Positions 17,288 through 26,903 of a stretch of 64,000 nt of DNA are shown here, in pieces. The notes below the pieces were generated by a model, which worked only from the letters and a program-made list of their open reading frames with translations, ran no database searches and had not been told where the DNA came from. Within the stretch, counting starts at the first letter, position 1, and the number at the start of each line of letters is the position of its first letter. The DNA is taken from contig NZ_KB714697.1 of NCBI RefSeq assembly GCF_000349725.1, positions 170,844 through 234,843 on the forward strand, given 5' to 3'. The DNA is from Ligilactobacillus pobuzihii E100301 = KCTC 13174 (GTDB lineage Bacteria > Bacillota > Bacilli > Lactobacillales > Lactobacillaceae). The position numbers and the translations under genes are program-made.

Positions 17288-17330
17288 ATAGCAAAATTCA
17301 AACAACCAAACAACAAGAAGTACCTGATCT

Positions 17331-17370
17331 GTTACTATTATTTTAGTAGCAGATTTGCTAGAATAGTAGC
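17331..17370. repeat. Overlapping direct and inverted repeats upstream of dapB
   Basis: TAGTAGCA occurs twice as a direct repeat (about 17345 and 17364). TAGCA and TGCTA pair around GATT, and GTTACTATT with AATAGTAGC gives an outer imperfect pair. TAGAAT at 17359-17364 could be the dapB -10. This is a likely control region, too short for a lysine riboswitch. Confidence 0.4.
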
Positions 17371-17396
17371 AAGACTTTTGTAAAGGGATGGTGTCA

Positions 17397-18173
17397 GTGA
17401 TTAAAATTTTAGTTGCTGGATACAAAGGCAAAATGGGCCAACAAACTGTATCCATGATATTAAAACATGAAAACTTTGAATTAGTAGGTGTTTATGATCC
17501 ACATTCACTTGAAGATTCTTTGATTAAAGAAGAACTTAAGATCCCCGTATATCATGATCTTACAACTATTCCTGCCAAGTATGCAGATATATGGGTAGAC
17601 TTTACATCACCTCGGTCAGTTTATGAGAATGTCAAAGCTGCATTACAAAAAGAGATCCACCCTTTGATTGGAACGACAGGGCTATCTGATGCGCAAATAA
17701 CAGACTTACAAGGTATTGCAGATAAAAAGGATATTTCGGGCTTGATAGTGCCGAATTTCGGCATTTCAGCTGTGTTATTGATGCAATTTGCTCAACAAGC
17801 CGCTAAATATTTCCCAGATACCGAAATAATCGAAATGCATCATGACCAAAAACAAGATGCTCCTTCAGGAACTGCGATAAATACTGCTAAGAAGATTTCC
17901 GAAGTACGTCAATCTCATCGGCAAGGAGATCCCAACGAAAAAGAAACTATCTCTGGCTCTCGTGGAGGCGAATATGATGGTATCAGGCTACATGCTGTTC
18001 GTTTACCGGGATACGTTGCTCATGAACAAGTTTTATTTGGTGCACCGGGCGAAGCCTTGACAATTAGACAAGACTCATTTGATCGTGCTTCATTTATGAC
18101 TGGTGTGGCACTTGCGATCGAAAAAATAAACCAAGTCTCCGGTTTGAAAGTAGGGCTAGAAAATATCCTATGA
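17397..18173 (+). CDS. dapB: 4-hydroxy-tetrahydrodipicolinate reductase
   Basis: NAD(P)H-dependent reductase of the lysine and diaminopimelate pathway, which supplies the cell-wall cross-linker. The 258-residue protein starts [14 protein letters not shown], the nucleotide-binding glycine loop. It has the catalytic segment [15 protein letters not shown] near residue 155 and GTTGLSD near 95. ATG 17388 and GTG 17391 are in frame, but AAAGGGATGG ends five bases before the GTG at 17397, so I choose that start. It overlaps cca by four bases (ATGA). No other lysine gene is nearby. Confidence 0.92.
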   Translation: MIKILVAGYKGKMGQQTVSMILKHENFELVGVYDPHSLEDSLIKEELKIPVYHDLTTIPAKYADIWVDFTSPRSVYENVKAALQKEIHPLIGTTGLSDAQITDLQGIADKKDISGLIVPNFGISAVLLMQFAQQAAKYFPDTEIIEMHHDQKQDAPSGTAINTAKKISEVRQSHRQGDPNEKETISGSRGGEYDGIRLHAVRLPGYVAHEQVLFGAPGEALTIRQDSFDRASFMTGVALAIEKINQVSGLKVGLENIL

Positions 18174-19366
18174 GAGTAACAAATTTACCGCAAAAATTTC
18201 TTGACGCTCTTCCTGTCCTAAAACAACTACAAACTCATGGCTTTGAAGCGTACTTTGTCGGTGGAAGTGTCCGTGATACTTTATTAGGCTCACAAATAAA
18301 TGATGTAGATATTGCAACGAATGCGTATCCAGCTGAAGTCAAAAATATTTTTAAACGGACAGTTGACACAGGTATCAAACATGGGACAATTATGGTTTTG
18401 GACCATGGGAATGGGTATGAGGTGACTACTTTTAGAACTGAAAGTGGTTATCAAGACTTTAGAAGGCCTGACCATGTGACCTTTGTTCGTTCACTAAAAG
18501 ACGATCTTAAACGTCGAGATTTAACGATCAACGCATTAGCAATGGATCCAACAGGAAAAATCATTGATTTGTTTGGCGGATTGGCTGACTTAAAGGCCAA
18601 AAAAATAAAAGCCGTAGGACAACCAGCTGAACGTTTTCACGAAGATGCCTTACGAATGATGCGTGCAGTTCGTTTTGTAAGCCAATTAGGTTTCACTTTA
18701 GAAAAGCAAACGCGTCAAGCGATTAGTGATAATGCACAGCTATTGACAAAAATAGCAGTTGAAAGGATACATGTGGAGTGGGTCAAGCTAATGCTTGGAA
18801 AAACGGTCGATCATGCCCTGGCAGAATTTATCAGAACCAAAATGTATCTATATTGTCCTTGCTTTAAAGATCATGAAAATAACTTAAAAAAAATTGCTGA
18901 TCTTTCCGGGTTAAGTCTTGATAATGAAGTAACTGTCTGGGTTTTGCTGGCACATTACTTTGGTCTCAAACCGAAAGAAACCGGTCAAATGCTACGTAAG
19001 TGGAAAAGTTCAAATGATTTGATCAAAGATGTCACCACAGCACAAAATGCATTAGAAAATTTTCCGCAATTAGAGCCGAAACTTCTTTATGAAACTGGTT
19101 TACCATTATTGTTAGTGGCCAATCAAGTGGCTAAGTATGAAAATTCTGCGCTCCCAGATGAAAAATTACATTCTATGTACGTTTCTTTGCCAATTAAGAA
19201 TAAAAGGGAGCTTACTTTGACTGGTAATGACTTGATAAAAGAATTAAAAATTAAACCTGGTCCAAAGATTGGTAAAATCATTAATTTGGTTGAGGAAATG
19301 GTTTTAAATGGTGAATTGAATAATGACAAAAACAGTTTATTGCAATATGCAAAATCCTTGATATAG
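18170..19366 (+). CDS. cca: CCA tRNA nucleotidyltransferase
   Basis: Adds or repairs the CCA end of tRNAs. The 398-residue class II enzyme has [14 protein letters not shown] (residues 29-42), the metal-binding [21 protein letters not shown] near 115, and [15 protein letters not shown] near 155, followed by the helical neck, body and tail. Its ATG overlaps the dapB stop by four bases, implying translational coupling. The dapB-cca order occurs in many low-GC Gram-positives. Confidence 0.95.
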   Translation: MRVTNLPQKFLDALPVLKQLQTHGFEAYFVGGSVRDTLLGSQINDVDIATNAYPAEVKNIFKRTVDTGIKHGTIMVLDHGNGYEVTTFRTESGYQDFRRPDHVTFVRSLKDDLKRRDLTINALAMDPTGKIIDLFGGLADLKAKKIKAVGQPAERFHEDALRMMRAVRFVSQLGFTLEKQTRQAISDNAQLLTKIAVERIHVEWVKLMLGKTVDHALAEFIRTKMYLYCPCFKDHENNLKKIADLSGLSLDNEVTVWVLLAHYFGLKPKETGQMLRKWKSSNDLIKDVTTAQNALENFPQLEPKLLYETGLPLLLVANQVAKYENSALPDEKLHSMYVSLPIKNKRELTLTGNDLIKELKIKPGPKIGKIINLVEEMVLNGELNNDKNSLLQYAKSLI

Positions 19367-19418
19367 ATTGTTTTTATCTAGAGTTTTGGACAACATTTGC
19401 ATGAAAGAGTGAAAAAAA

Positions 19419-21326
19419 TTGCAAACATTACGTGTAGAACATTTAACAAAAACATATGGCGAAAAAAAATTATTTGAAGACTTAAATTTTATAATCAATG
19501 AACATGACCGAATCGGTTTGATCGGTACAAATGGTTCAGGTAAAACAACTTTGCTAAATGCAATTAGTGGAATTGATCCTGCTGATTCAGGTGAACTGAT
19601 CCATGCTAATGACTATGAGATCGGGTATTTACAACAAGAACCTGAATTAGCGACTGATAAAACAGTTATGGAAGCCGTTTTTGAGGGCGGTGCTCCAGTG
19701 TTTAAGGTGATCCGTGCATATGAAGAAGCTTTACATGATCTAGAACAAAATCCTGACCAAAAACAATTTGTAGAACGTTATTCAAGTGCGGAAGAACGCA
19801 TGAATGAAGCAGACGCTTGGACAGCGGAAAATGATGTAAAAACGATTTTGACACAATTACATTTGAATGAATTAGACCAAAAAGTTGCTTCTTTATCTGG
19901 TGGACAAAAAAAACGTGTGGGATTAGCTCAAATCTTGATTCAAAACCCTGATTTATTAATTTTAGACGAACCAACTAACCATTTAGATTTTGATTCGATC
20001 GATTGGTTAGAAGAATATCTAAAAAATTATCAAGGTGCTCTTTTAGTCGTGACCCATGATCGTTATTTTTTGGATCATGTAACTAATCAAATCTATGAAC
20101 TATCTTTTGGAAAAATGTTTTCTTATCAAGGAAATTACGAGGCTTTTGTTCGTCAAAAAGCCGAAAGACAAAAGAAAGCTTTACAACAGGAACATAAAAA
20201 CCAACAGCTCTACAAAAAAGAATTAGCTTGGATGAAGACTGGTGCTAAAGCGCGCTCTACTAAACAACAGGCACGTATCAATCGCTTTGAAAAATTATCG
20301 GACAAAGTCAATGACAAGGTTCAAGTCGATAAAAATATTGACATCGATCTCGGTCAACAACGACTGGGTAAAAAAGTACTTGAACTCAAAAACGCATCTT
20401 TAAAACTCGGAAAGCATCAGATCATCCATGATTTTAGTACTATGATCAACGCGGGGGATCGAATCGGAATTACTGGTAAAAATGGTGCGGGAAAAACCAG
20501 TTTTTTAAATGTATTAGCTGGTCAGACCCCACTTGATTCAGGTCAAATAATAGTTGGTGAAACTGTTAAAGCAGCTTACTATCGTCAACAAACTGAACAG
20601 ATACCTGAAGATAAACGTGTCATTAATTATCTAAATGAAGTAGCCCAAAATGTTACTAATACTGAGGGTGAACAAATTAGTACCACACAGTTATTGGAAC
20701 AATTTTTATTTCCGCGTTTCATGCATGGTACACTGATCCGCAAACTTTCTGGTGGTGAAAAACGGCGCCTTTATTTGTTGAAATTATTGATGATGCAACC
20801 GAATGTCTTATTCTTAGATGAACCAACTAACGATTTAGATGTTGGCACATTGACAATTTTAGAAAACTACTTGGAAACTTTTGCCGGGACTGTTATTACG
20901 GTTTCTCATGACCGATATTTCTTAGATAAAGTTGCTGATCAATTATTAATTTTCAATGGTGACGCTCAGATCAAACGATATACAGGGCAATTTACAGATT
21001 ATTTGAAACAAGAAAAGGAAAGTACTAAGGTCGCAAACAAGACGAAAAATACCACTGTTCAAACTGCTCAACAAAATTCAGCGCAAAGTGAACAAACTAA
21101 AGTTAAAACTAAGTTGACCTACGCTGAGCAGATCGAGTTTGACAATTTAGAAAAAGAAATTGATCAAATCGAGCAAAAAATGACAGATGTTAAAGAACAA
21201 ATGTCACAAATCAGTGGTGATGACTATTTGCAACTAGGTGATCTGCAACAGCAATTGAATGATTTAGAAAATGAATCCGAACAAAAGATGGCCCGTTGGG
21301 AAGAATTAGGGCAGTACGTTGAATAG
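19419..21326 (+). CDS. ABC-F family ATPase (Uup/YfmR type)
   Basis: A 635-residue soluble protein with two ABC cassettes: Walker A GTNGSGKTT (36-44), signature LSGGQKKRVGLA, Walker B LLILDEPTNHLD; the second with GKNGAGKTS, LSGGEKRRLYLL and LFLDEPTNDLD. The linker contains WMKTGAKARSTKQQAR, and a C-terminal coiled coil (about 560-635) is typical of Uup/YfmR. ABC-F proteins of this branch bind ribosomes and relieve stalling. The start is TTG with a weak AAAGAGTG upstream. No membrane segments, so it is not a transporter. Confidence 0.9.
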   Translation: MQTLRVEHLTKTYGEKKLFEDLNFIINEHDRIGLIGTNGSGKTTLLNAISGIDPADSGELIHANDYEIGYLQQEPELATDKTVMEAVFEGGAPVFKVIRAYEEALHDLEQNPDQKQFVERYSSAEERMNEADAWTAENDVKTILTQLHLNELDQKVASLSGGQKKRVGLAQILIQNPDLLILDEPTNHLDFDSIDWLEEYLKNYQGALLVVTHDRYFLDHVTNQIYELSFGKMFSYQGNYEAFVRQKAERQKKALQQEHKNQQLYKKELAWMKTGAKARSTKQQARINRFEKLSDKVNDKVQVDKNIDIDLGQQRLGKKVLELKNASLKLGKHQIIHDFSTMINAGDRIGITGKNGAGKTSFLNVLAGQTPLDSGQIIVGETVKAAYYRQQTEQIPEDKRVINYLNEVAQNVTNTEGEQISTTQLLEQFLFPRFMHGTLIRKLSGGEKRRLYLLKLLMMQPNVLFLDEPTNDLDVGTLTILENYLETFAGTVITVSHDRYFLDKVADQLLIFNGDAQIKRYTGQFTDYLKQEKESTKVANKTKNTTVQTAQQNSAQSEQTKVKTKLTYAEQIEFDNLEKEIDQIEQKMTDVKEQMSQISGDDYLQLGDLQQQLNDLENESEQKMARWEELGQYVE

Positions 21327-21336
21327 TATTTTGTTT

Positions 21337-21363
21337 TTAACTAGAAATATTATCTAGTTAAAT
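21337..21363. repeat. Perfect 9-bp inverted repeat before thyA
   Basis: TTTAACTAG and CTAGTTAAA flank a nine-base loop, 15 bp before the GGGAGG of thyA. No T-run follows it, so it is a leader hairpin or operator rather than a terminator. Confidence 0.5.
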
Positions 21364-21388
21364 ATAGTAAAAAAATGGGAGGATTAAA

Positions 21389-22345
21389 ATGGCCAGCATG
21401 GAAGAACCATATTTACAATTAATCAGAGATATCTTAGACCATGGTCACTATAAAGAAGATCGGACAGGTACAGGAACTAAGAGTCTATTTGGTTACCAGA
21501 TGCGCTTTGATCTCAACCAAGGTTTTCCGTTATTAACAACTAAAAAAGTTCCATTTGGTTTAATAAAAAGTGAATTGTTGTGGTTTTTACGTGGTGATAC
21601 AAATATTCAGTTTCTATTGAAGCATAAAAATCATATTTGGGACGAATGGGCTTTTGAGAACTGGATCAACAGTCCTGAATACACGGGACCAGATATGAAT
21701 AATTTTGGACTACGTGCACAGCAAGATGCCCAATTTAAAAAAGAATATCAACAGCAAAAAAAGCTTTTTTGTCAACGGATCATCGCTGACGATAGTTTTG
21801 CTGCTAAGTATGGTGATTTAGGGAATGTCTATGGTGCACAGTGGCGTCGCTGGCAAACTCGTTCAAATGAGACGATCGATCAGATCCATGATGTGATCGA
21901 AACGATAAAAAATGATCCGGATTCAAGAAGGATGATCGTAACTGCCTGGAATCCGGAAGATATCCCTTCTGCCGCTTTACCACCGTGCCATACACTTTTT
22001 CAATTTTACGTGGTAGAGGGAAGATTAAGTTGTCAGTTATATCAAAGAAGTGGAGATGTTTTCTTAGGGGTTCCGTTTAACATTGCCAGCTATGCACTAT
22101 TAACTAACCTGATCGCACGCGAAACTGGCTTAGAGGTGGGCGAATTTGTGCATACCTTAGGCGATGCTCATATTTATACTAATCATTTTGATCAAGTCCA
22201 AGAACAATTACAACGTACTCCTAAAGATGCACCGCAACTCTGGTTGAATCCTGAAAAAAAACATATTGGAGAATTAGACCTAACGGACATTAAAGTCATT
22301 GGTTATGAATCTTGGCCAGCAATCAAAGCACCTGTAGCGGTCTAA
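21389..22345 (+). CDS. thyA: Thymidylate synthase, long Lactobacillus form
   Basis: Makes dTMP from dUMP with methylene-tetrahydrofolate. The 318-residue protein has DRTGTGTKS (24-32), the catalytic cysteine C200 in ALPPCHT, and the dUMP-binding [13 protein letters not shown]. An insertion at about 86-135 gives the long form known from Lactobacillus casei, instead of the 264-residue E. coli form. GGGAGG precedes the ATG. A terminator follows directly; dfrA, its usual partner in lactobacilli, does not follow it. Confidence 0.97.
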   Translation: MASMEEPYLQLIRDILDHGHYKEDRTGTGTKSLFGYQMRFDLNQGFPLLTTKKVPFGLIKSELLWFLRGDTNIQFLLKHKNHIWDEWAFENWINSPEYTGPDMNNFGLRAQQDAQFKKEYQQQKKLFCQRIIADDSFAAKYGDLGNVYGAQWRRWQTRSNETIDQIHDVIETIKNDPDSRRMIVTAWNPEDIPSAALPPCHTLFQFYVVEGRLSCQLYQRSGDVFLGVPFNIASYALLTNLIARETGLEVGEFVHTLGDAHIYTNHFDQVQEQLQRTPKDAPQLWLNPEKKHIGELDLTDIKVIGYESWPAIKAPVAV

Positions 22346-22365
22346 ATTTAATGTGACTTATTGCT

Positions 22366-22410
22366 AAACACTATTTCGCTAGTAGCTCATTATGGCGAAA
22401 AGTGTTTTTT
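22366..22410 (+). terminator. Terminator after thyA
   Basis: AAACACTATTTCGC pairs with GCGAAAAGTGTTT (one mismatch region), followed by a T-run. Confidence 0.85.
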
Positions 22411-22511
22411 GTTTGAGGAATAGATCGATATGTATAGACGATTTTTAATAAAAAAAGTTAGGTATAAAATGTAAAAATTCTGACTGATAATTATAAAATA
22501 TTAAAATGGCG

Positions 22512-22520
22512 TGCTATGAT
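22512..22520 (+). promoter_or_regulatory. Extended -10 promoter for the ypmR-ypmS-yozE group
   Basis: TGC followed by TATGAT is a strong extended -10 element 37 bp before the start at 22557. No good -35 is present, as is common with extended -10 promoters. Confidence 0.55.
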
Positions 22521-22556
22521 TAGAGTACGAAATTTTGTTTGATAAGGGTGGGGTAG

Positions 22557-23516
22557 ATGAAAAAAATTACTGAGATTGGCAAATTCACATTGTCTTTGTT
22601 GGTTCTTAGTGGCATTTTTTTAGGAATTTTTTATTTGGTGGCACGACTACAAAACCAGCCTTTCAGATCAGAACCAACATCACACCAAGTTAACAAGCAG
22701 AAAAATAAGCAAAATCAAAAGCTTGATCACCTTAACTTAGTTGGATTGGGAGATTCTTTAACACATGGTGTTGGCGATACGACTGAGCGTGGTGGCTATG
22801 TTTATTTAATTAAACAAAAGTTACAAAAAAATGATGCTAAAAAAGTAAACACAGCTAATTTTGGTAAAACTGGAGACACTACAACTGAAATCAAACAGCG
22901 TTTAGATTCCCAACCAGAGATTAAAAAGCAATTAAAAAAAGCTGATATTATAACAATCACGGCTGGTGGCAACGATCTAATGCACGTTTTGCAGAATAAC
23001 TTTCAAACATTGTCATCTAATAATTTCAACCAAAGCATGCAAGTGGCTAAGGATCAATACAAAGTAAATATGACTGCATTATTAAAGGATGTGCGTGCAG
23101 TTAATTCACGTGCGCCTATCTTTTTGTTTTCGGTTTACGACCCATTTTATGTATATTTTCCAAATATGACAGCTCTACAAGAATATACCGATCAATGGAA
23201 TAAAGCTGCTCATAATCAAGTACAACAGCTAAATTCAACTTATTTTGTTGACGTCGACCATCAAATTTCTGAGGGTCAATATTATGGCAAGTCTAAAAAA
23301 GAATTAAAAAAAGAAGCTAATTTAGACTTAAGTAATACTAATAATAAAAAACTTGAAAAACTACTGTCTGATAATAAAGAAAAAAATAACTTTTTATCTT
23401 CAGATGATCATTTTCATCCAAATGATCGCGGTTATCAACTAATGACCCAAAAATTGTATGAAATTATGGTAAAACATAAAGATACATGGTTCAAGGAGGT
23501 CCAAAATGGAGAATAA
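22557..23516 (+). CDS. YpmR-like SGNH/GDSL lipase-family hydrolase
   Basis: A 319-residue secreted or membrane-anchored esterase-fold protein. It has an N-terminal membrane segment (about 10-30, FTLSLLVLSGIFLGIFYLVA), then block I LVGLGDSLTHGVGD with the nucleophilic serine, block III TAGGNDL with the asparagine, and block V SSDDHFHPND with the catalytic Asp and His. The substrate is unknown. AAGGGTGGGG precedes the ATG. It overlaps ypmS by 11 bp; the pair and yozE form a small operon conserved in Firmicutes. Confidence 0.87.
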   Translation: MKKITEIGKFTLSLLVLSGIFLGIFYLVARLQNQPFRSEPTSHQVNKQKNKQNQKLDHLNLVGLGDSLTHGVGDTTERGGYVYLIKQKLQKNDAKKVNTANFGKTGDTTTEIKQRLDSQPEIKKQLKKADIITITAGGNDLMHVLQNNFQTLSSNNFNQSMQVAKDQYKVNMTALLKDVRAVNSRAPIFLFSVYDPFYVYFPNMTALQEYTDQWNKAAHNQVQQLNSTYFVDVDHQISEGQYYGKSKKELKKEANLDLSNTNNKKLEKLLSDNKEKNNFLSSDDHFHPNDRGYQLMTQKLYEIMVKHKDTWFKEVQNGE

Positions 23517-24147
23517 AAACAGAAAAAGACAAGCCCACGCCACTAAGCAGCCTAAAGACCCGTGGAAAATTGCTTTTACTTTTTTATTAGCGTTGGTCAT
23601 TGCGTTTGTAGCTTTTATAATTCTTGAAGTGTATACACCTGACAAGGGCGTTGAACAAGAAATCAAGACTAAAACACCTGCTGATAAAACGACTTCGATC
23701 GATGTTCAAATGAATAAAAAACAATTAAGTAGTGCTCTTAATTACTATTTAAATCATCAGCAAAAAGACAGCAACAATATACAATACAAATTTATTCTGA
23801 ATAAATCGGCGATTTTAATTGGAACAACTAAAGTGCTGGGTGAGAAAGTCTCCTTTACTTTATATGCTAAACCAACTTTAAGTAAAAATGGAAATATCAA
23901 GTTAAAAATTAAGTCTGTTGCGATCGGTTCTTTGAATGCACCAACTAAATTTGTGCTAAATTATGTTAAAAATAACGTTAAAACTGGGCAAGCTGTTCAG
24001 ATCTCGCCTAAAAAATCTGAGATTATTTTAAATTTAAATCACGTGAAGACAAAACAGGGAATTCAAGCTAAGGGTCAAGAATTAGACTTAAAAAATGACA
24101 GCATTCGTTTCAAAATATTGATACCATTAACTGAGGAGGAAAAATAA
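23506..24147 (+). CDS. YpmS family (DUF2140) membrane protein
   Basis: A 213-residue protein with a basic N-terminus, one membrane segment (about 23-45, [20 protein letters not shown]) and an outside-facing beta-rich domain. It matches the YpmS family, which accompanies YpmR; the function is unknown. The ribosome-binding site AAGGAGG lies in the last codons of the preceding gene, so translation is coupled. Its stop codon overlaps the next ATG. Confidence 0.8.
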   Translation: MENKNRKRQAHATKQPKDPWKIAFTFLLALVIAFVAFIILEVYTPDKGVEQEIKTKTPADKTTSIDVQMNKKQLSSALNYYLNHQQKDSNNIQYKFILNKSAILIGTTKVLGEKVSFTLYAKPTLSKNGNIKLKIKSVAIGSLNAPTKFVLNYVKNNVKTGQAVQISPKKSEIILNLNHVKTKQGIQAKGQELDLKNDSIRFKILIPLTEEEK

Positions 24148-24374
24148 TGAAAAATGAGATGAGCTTTTATCAGTTTTTAATGACTCTTCGCGATCCCGAT
24201 GATTATAATGAAGTGGTTCAATTTGCCAATAATGCATTTTATGATCAATCTTTTCCTAAACAGTTGAGTGATTATGAAGGACTGTCACAATATTTGGAAA
24301 TGAATGGAAATTACTTACCCTCCATGACAATTTTCGATGATGCGTGGCAGAAATATCTTGAAAAAATTCAATAA
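24147..24374 (+). CDS. YozE family (UPF0346) small protein
   Basis: A 75-residue protein with the YozE SAM-like helical fold: [28 protein letters not shown] and [12 protein letters not shown]. Function unknown. GAGGAGG in the tail of ypmS provides the ribosome-binding site and the start overlaps the ypmS stop by one base. Confidence 0.87.
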   Translation: MKNEMSFYQFLMTLRDPDDYNEVVQFANNAFYDQSFPKQLSDYEGLSQYLEMNGNYLPSMTIFDDAWQKYLEKIQ

Positions 24375-24397
24375 TTAAGTGAAAGAGGGAATGATTT

Positions 24398-25843
24398 TTG
24401 AAGGAAGAAAAAAAACAAACAAAAAGTTCTTCTGGTAAAAAAAGATCCTTTAGCTTAACAACGTTGATAATCACTGCTATCGTTGCAATTTTGTTTGGAG
24501 GAAGCAGTGTTTTCGTAATAATGAATTCACGTTTGCAAGCAGCAGAACAAACGAGTGAATCAATGGAAAAAATCAACACAGTTTATAAAGCTTTGGATAA
24601 ATATTATTACAAAAATATCAGCAAGAAAAAACTTGAAAATGGTGCCCTAAATGGGATGGTTGATGTTTTAGATGACCAATTCTCAGAGTATATGACAAAA
24701 TCTGAAACTCAGTCATTGAATGAAACTATTTCGTCTAGCTTTACAGGAATTGGTGCTGAAGTTCGGAAAACTGGAGAACAAATTCAAATTGTTTCTCCAA
24801 TTTCTGGAACTCCAGCTCAAAAAGGCGGCCTGAAAGCCAAAGATATTATTTTAAAAATTGATGGAAAATCACTGGATGGATACTCGCTCAATAAGGCAGT
24901 TTCTTTGATCAGAGGTAAAAAAGGAACTTCCGTTAAATTATCGATCAAACGTGGCTCCTCGACTTTTGAAAAAACGTTTAAGCGTGATACTATTCCCGTT
25001 AAAACTGTGAATGGTAAATTAGATGACAATAATAAAAATGTCGGATATATTCAAGTCACCACTTTCTCAGAAAAAACTGCAACAGAGATGAAAAAAACGA
25101 TTAAGCAATTGCGGAAAAAAGGTGCAAAATCGTTTGTGATCGACATGCGCAATAACCCCGGTGGTTTGATGGATCAAGCATTAAAATTATCCTCGATGTT
25201 CTTGAAAGATGGAAAAACTATTATGCAAGTACAACAACGAGATGGAAAAAAGGAAGCTTATAAAGCTGGCAAAAAGTACGATGATGGCTTTAAAGTTCAT
25301 GAAAAAACAGTTGTTATGATCAACGGCGGTTCTGCGAGTGCCGCGGAAATTTTTGCTGCTGCCCTTAAACAATCAGCTAATGATCAATTAGTGGGAACTA
25401 AATCATTTGGAAAAGGAACTGTTCAAAATGCAATGCCATTTAATGATAAAACAGAACTTAAGTTAACTGTTGCTAAATGGTTGACACCCGATGGTAGTTG
25501 GATCCATGAAAAAGGAGTTAAACCTTCGATCAAAGCAGATTACCCGTCTGTCGCTTATCAAGCAGCCATTGATAATAAGAAAAATTATCAAGAAAATGAC
25601 GTTTCCAAGAATGTTAAAAGTTTACAAATATTCCTAAAGGCTTTAGGGTACAAACCAGGCCGAACTGATGGATATTATGATTCAGGGACTAAAAATGCGG
25701 TGAAAAGATTCCAACAAACTAAGCACTTAAATACAAATGGTATCGCTGATAAAAAGACGATCGATAGTATTCAAGAATCAGTTGCTCAATTTATTATTGA
25801 TTCTGATAAAGCGTATGACACCGCAATTAAAGCTGCTAATTAG
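24398..25843 (+). CDS. S41 family C-terminal processing protease
   Basis: A 481-residue membrane-anchored serine protease of the CtpA/CtpB type. It has one N-terminal membrane helix (about 20-42), a PDZ domain (about 110-195, with GIGAEVRKTG and GLKAKDIILKIDG), the peptidase domain with catalytic S312 in NGGSASAAEI and K339 in SFGKGTVQ, and a C-terminal peptidoglycan-binding domain (about 405-460, VKSLQIFLKALGY). The start is TTG with AAAGAGGGA upstream. Likely substrates are envelope proteins; none is evident here. Confidence 0.92.
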   Translation: MKEEKKQTKSSSGKKRSFSLTTLIITAIVAILFGGSSVFVIMNSRLQAAEQTSESMEKINTVYKALDKYYYKNISKKKLENGALNGMVDVLDDQFSEYMTKSETQSLNETISSSFTGIGAEVRKTGEQIQIVSPISGTPAQKGGLKAKDIILKIDGKSLDGYSLNKAVSLIRGKKGTSVKLSIKRGSSTFEKTFKRDTIPVKTVNGKLDDNNKNVGYIQVTTFSEKTATEMKKTIKQLRKKGAKSFVIDMRNNPGGLMDQALKLSSMFLKDGKTIMQVQQRDGKKEAYKAGKKYDDGFKVHEKTVVMINGGSASAAEIFAAALKQSANDQLVGTKSFGKGTVQNAMPFNDKTELKLTVAKWLTPDGSWIHEKGVKPSIKADYPSVAYQAAIDNKKNYQENDVSKNVKSLQIFLKALGYKPGRTDGYYDSGTKNAVKRFQQTKHLNTNGIADKKTIDSIQESVAQFIIDSDKAYDTAIKAAN

Positions 25844-25854
25844 AATTTATCTAG

Positions 25855-25888
25855 CAAGTAATTAATGTAATGTTAGTTACTTGTTTTT
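25855..25888 (+). terminator. Terminator after the S41 protease gene
   Basis: CAAGTAA pairs with TTACTTG across a 15-base loop, followed by TTTTT. Confidence 0.65.
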
Positions 25889-25921
25889 CATTTGTTTTGA
25901 CTGAACAATTGTTTTGTTAAT

Positions 25922-25950
25922 TTGGTTAAAAAGAACGTCTTGTGTATAAT
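25922..25950 (+). promoter_or_regulatory. Promoter for rbgA-rnhB
   Basis: TTGGTT at 25922-25927 and a consensus TATAAT at 25945-25950, 17 bp apart, lie 58 bp before rbgA. Confidence 0.6.
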
Positions 25951-26008
25951 AAAAATATGAAATTCTAGTCTGATTATTGATAAAGATCAGATAACAAGGA
26001 GGAATAAT

Positions 26009-26887
26009 ATGGCAGTCATTCAATGGTATCCAGGCCATATGGCAAAAGCCTTACGTCAGGCTAAAGAAAATTTAAAGACGGTTGACATCGTTTTGGAACT
26101 GGTTGATGCTCGTTTGCCTGAATCATCACGTAATCCTGAACTTGTAAATATTCTTAAAAATAAACCCGCGATCATTGTTTTAACTAAAATGGACCTAGCT
26201 GATCCTAAAGAAACACAGCGGTGGATAAATTATTATGAAGCAACGGGACAACCCGCAGTTGCAGTTGATAGTACTAATGGTTCATTGAAAGTGATCGAAA
26301 AAAAAATAAATAACGTCTTGGCCGATAAGCTTGAGAAACGTCAAGAAAAAGGAATTAAATCTAAAAAAATTAGTGTAATGTGTATTGGCATCCCTAATGT
26401 TGGTAAATCAACTTTGCTCAATCATATGGTCAAAAAAAACGTAGCTTCGGTGGGGGACAAGCCAGGTGTTACCAAGAAACAGCAATGGTTAAAAGCTGGT
26501 AAGAATTTACAATTATTAGACACACCAGGGATTTTATGGCCAAAATTCGAGGATCCATTGGTAGGTCAAAAATTAGCGTTGACGGGAGCAATTAAAGACC
26601 AATTATTCCATGATGATGATATTGCTTTATATGCGCTTGAATTTTTCAAAGAAAAGGCACCGCAAAAGCTACAAGAACGTTATCGGTTAACTAACGAAGA
26701 AATGACAGCTTCAGACGTGGATACACTTTTAGCTATCACTAAAAATGCAGGTTTTCGTGATGATTATGATCGAGGCGCACAACGTTTGATCCAAGATATC
26801 CGTAAACAAAAACTAGGGCGGTATACCTTAGACCCAGTTTTGCAAATTGCTGGAAGAACTACAAAAAAAGAGAAGCAAAATGACTAG
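26009..26887 (+). CDS. rbgA: Ribosome biogenesis GTPase RbgA (YlqF)
   Basis: Circularly permuted GTPase needed for late 50S assembly. In its 292 residues the G4 motif (TKMDLAD, about 59) precedes G1 (GIPNVGKST, about 128) and G3 (DTPGI, about 173), the order that defines the YlqF/YawG group. It starts MAVIQWYPGHMAKALRQ, as usual for RbgA. AAGGAGG precedes the ATG. It ends next to rnhB, the arrangement seen in B. subtilis. Confidence 0.96.
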   Translation: MAVIQWYPGHMAKALRQAKENLKTVDIVLELVDARLPESSRNPELVNILKNKPAIIVLTKMDLADPKETQRWINYYEATGQPAVAVDSTNGSLKVIEKKINNVLADKLEKRQEKGIKSKKISVMCIGIPNVGKSTLLNHMVKKNVASVGDKPGVTKKQQWLKAGKNLQLLDTPGILWPKFEDPLVGQKLALTGAIKDQLFHDDDIALYALEFFKEKAPQKLQERYRLTNEEMTASDVDTLLAITKNAGFRDDYDRGAQRLIQDIRKQKLGRYTLDPVLQIAGRTTKKEKQND

Positions 26888-26903
26888 TGAAAAGGCAAAG
26901 AAA

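Noticed and set aside
17288-17396. Lysine riboswitch before dapB
   Set aside because: The region is far too short for an L-box and lacks a terminator hairpin before the gene.
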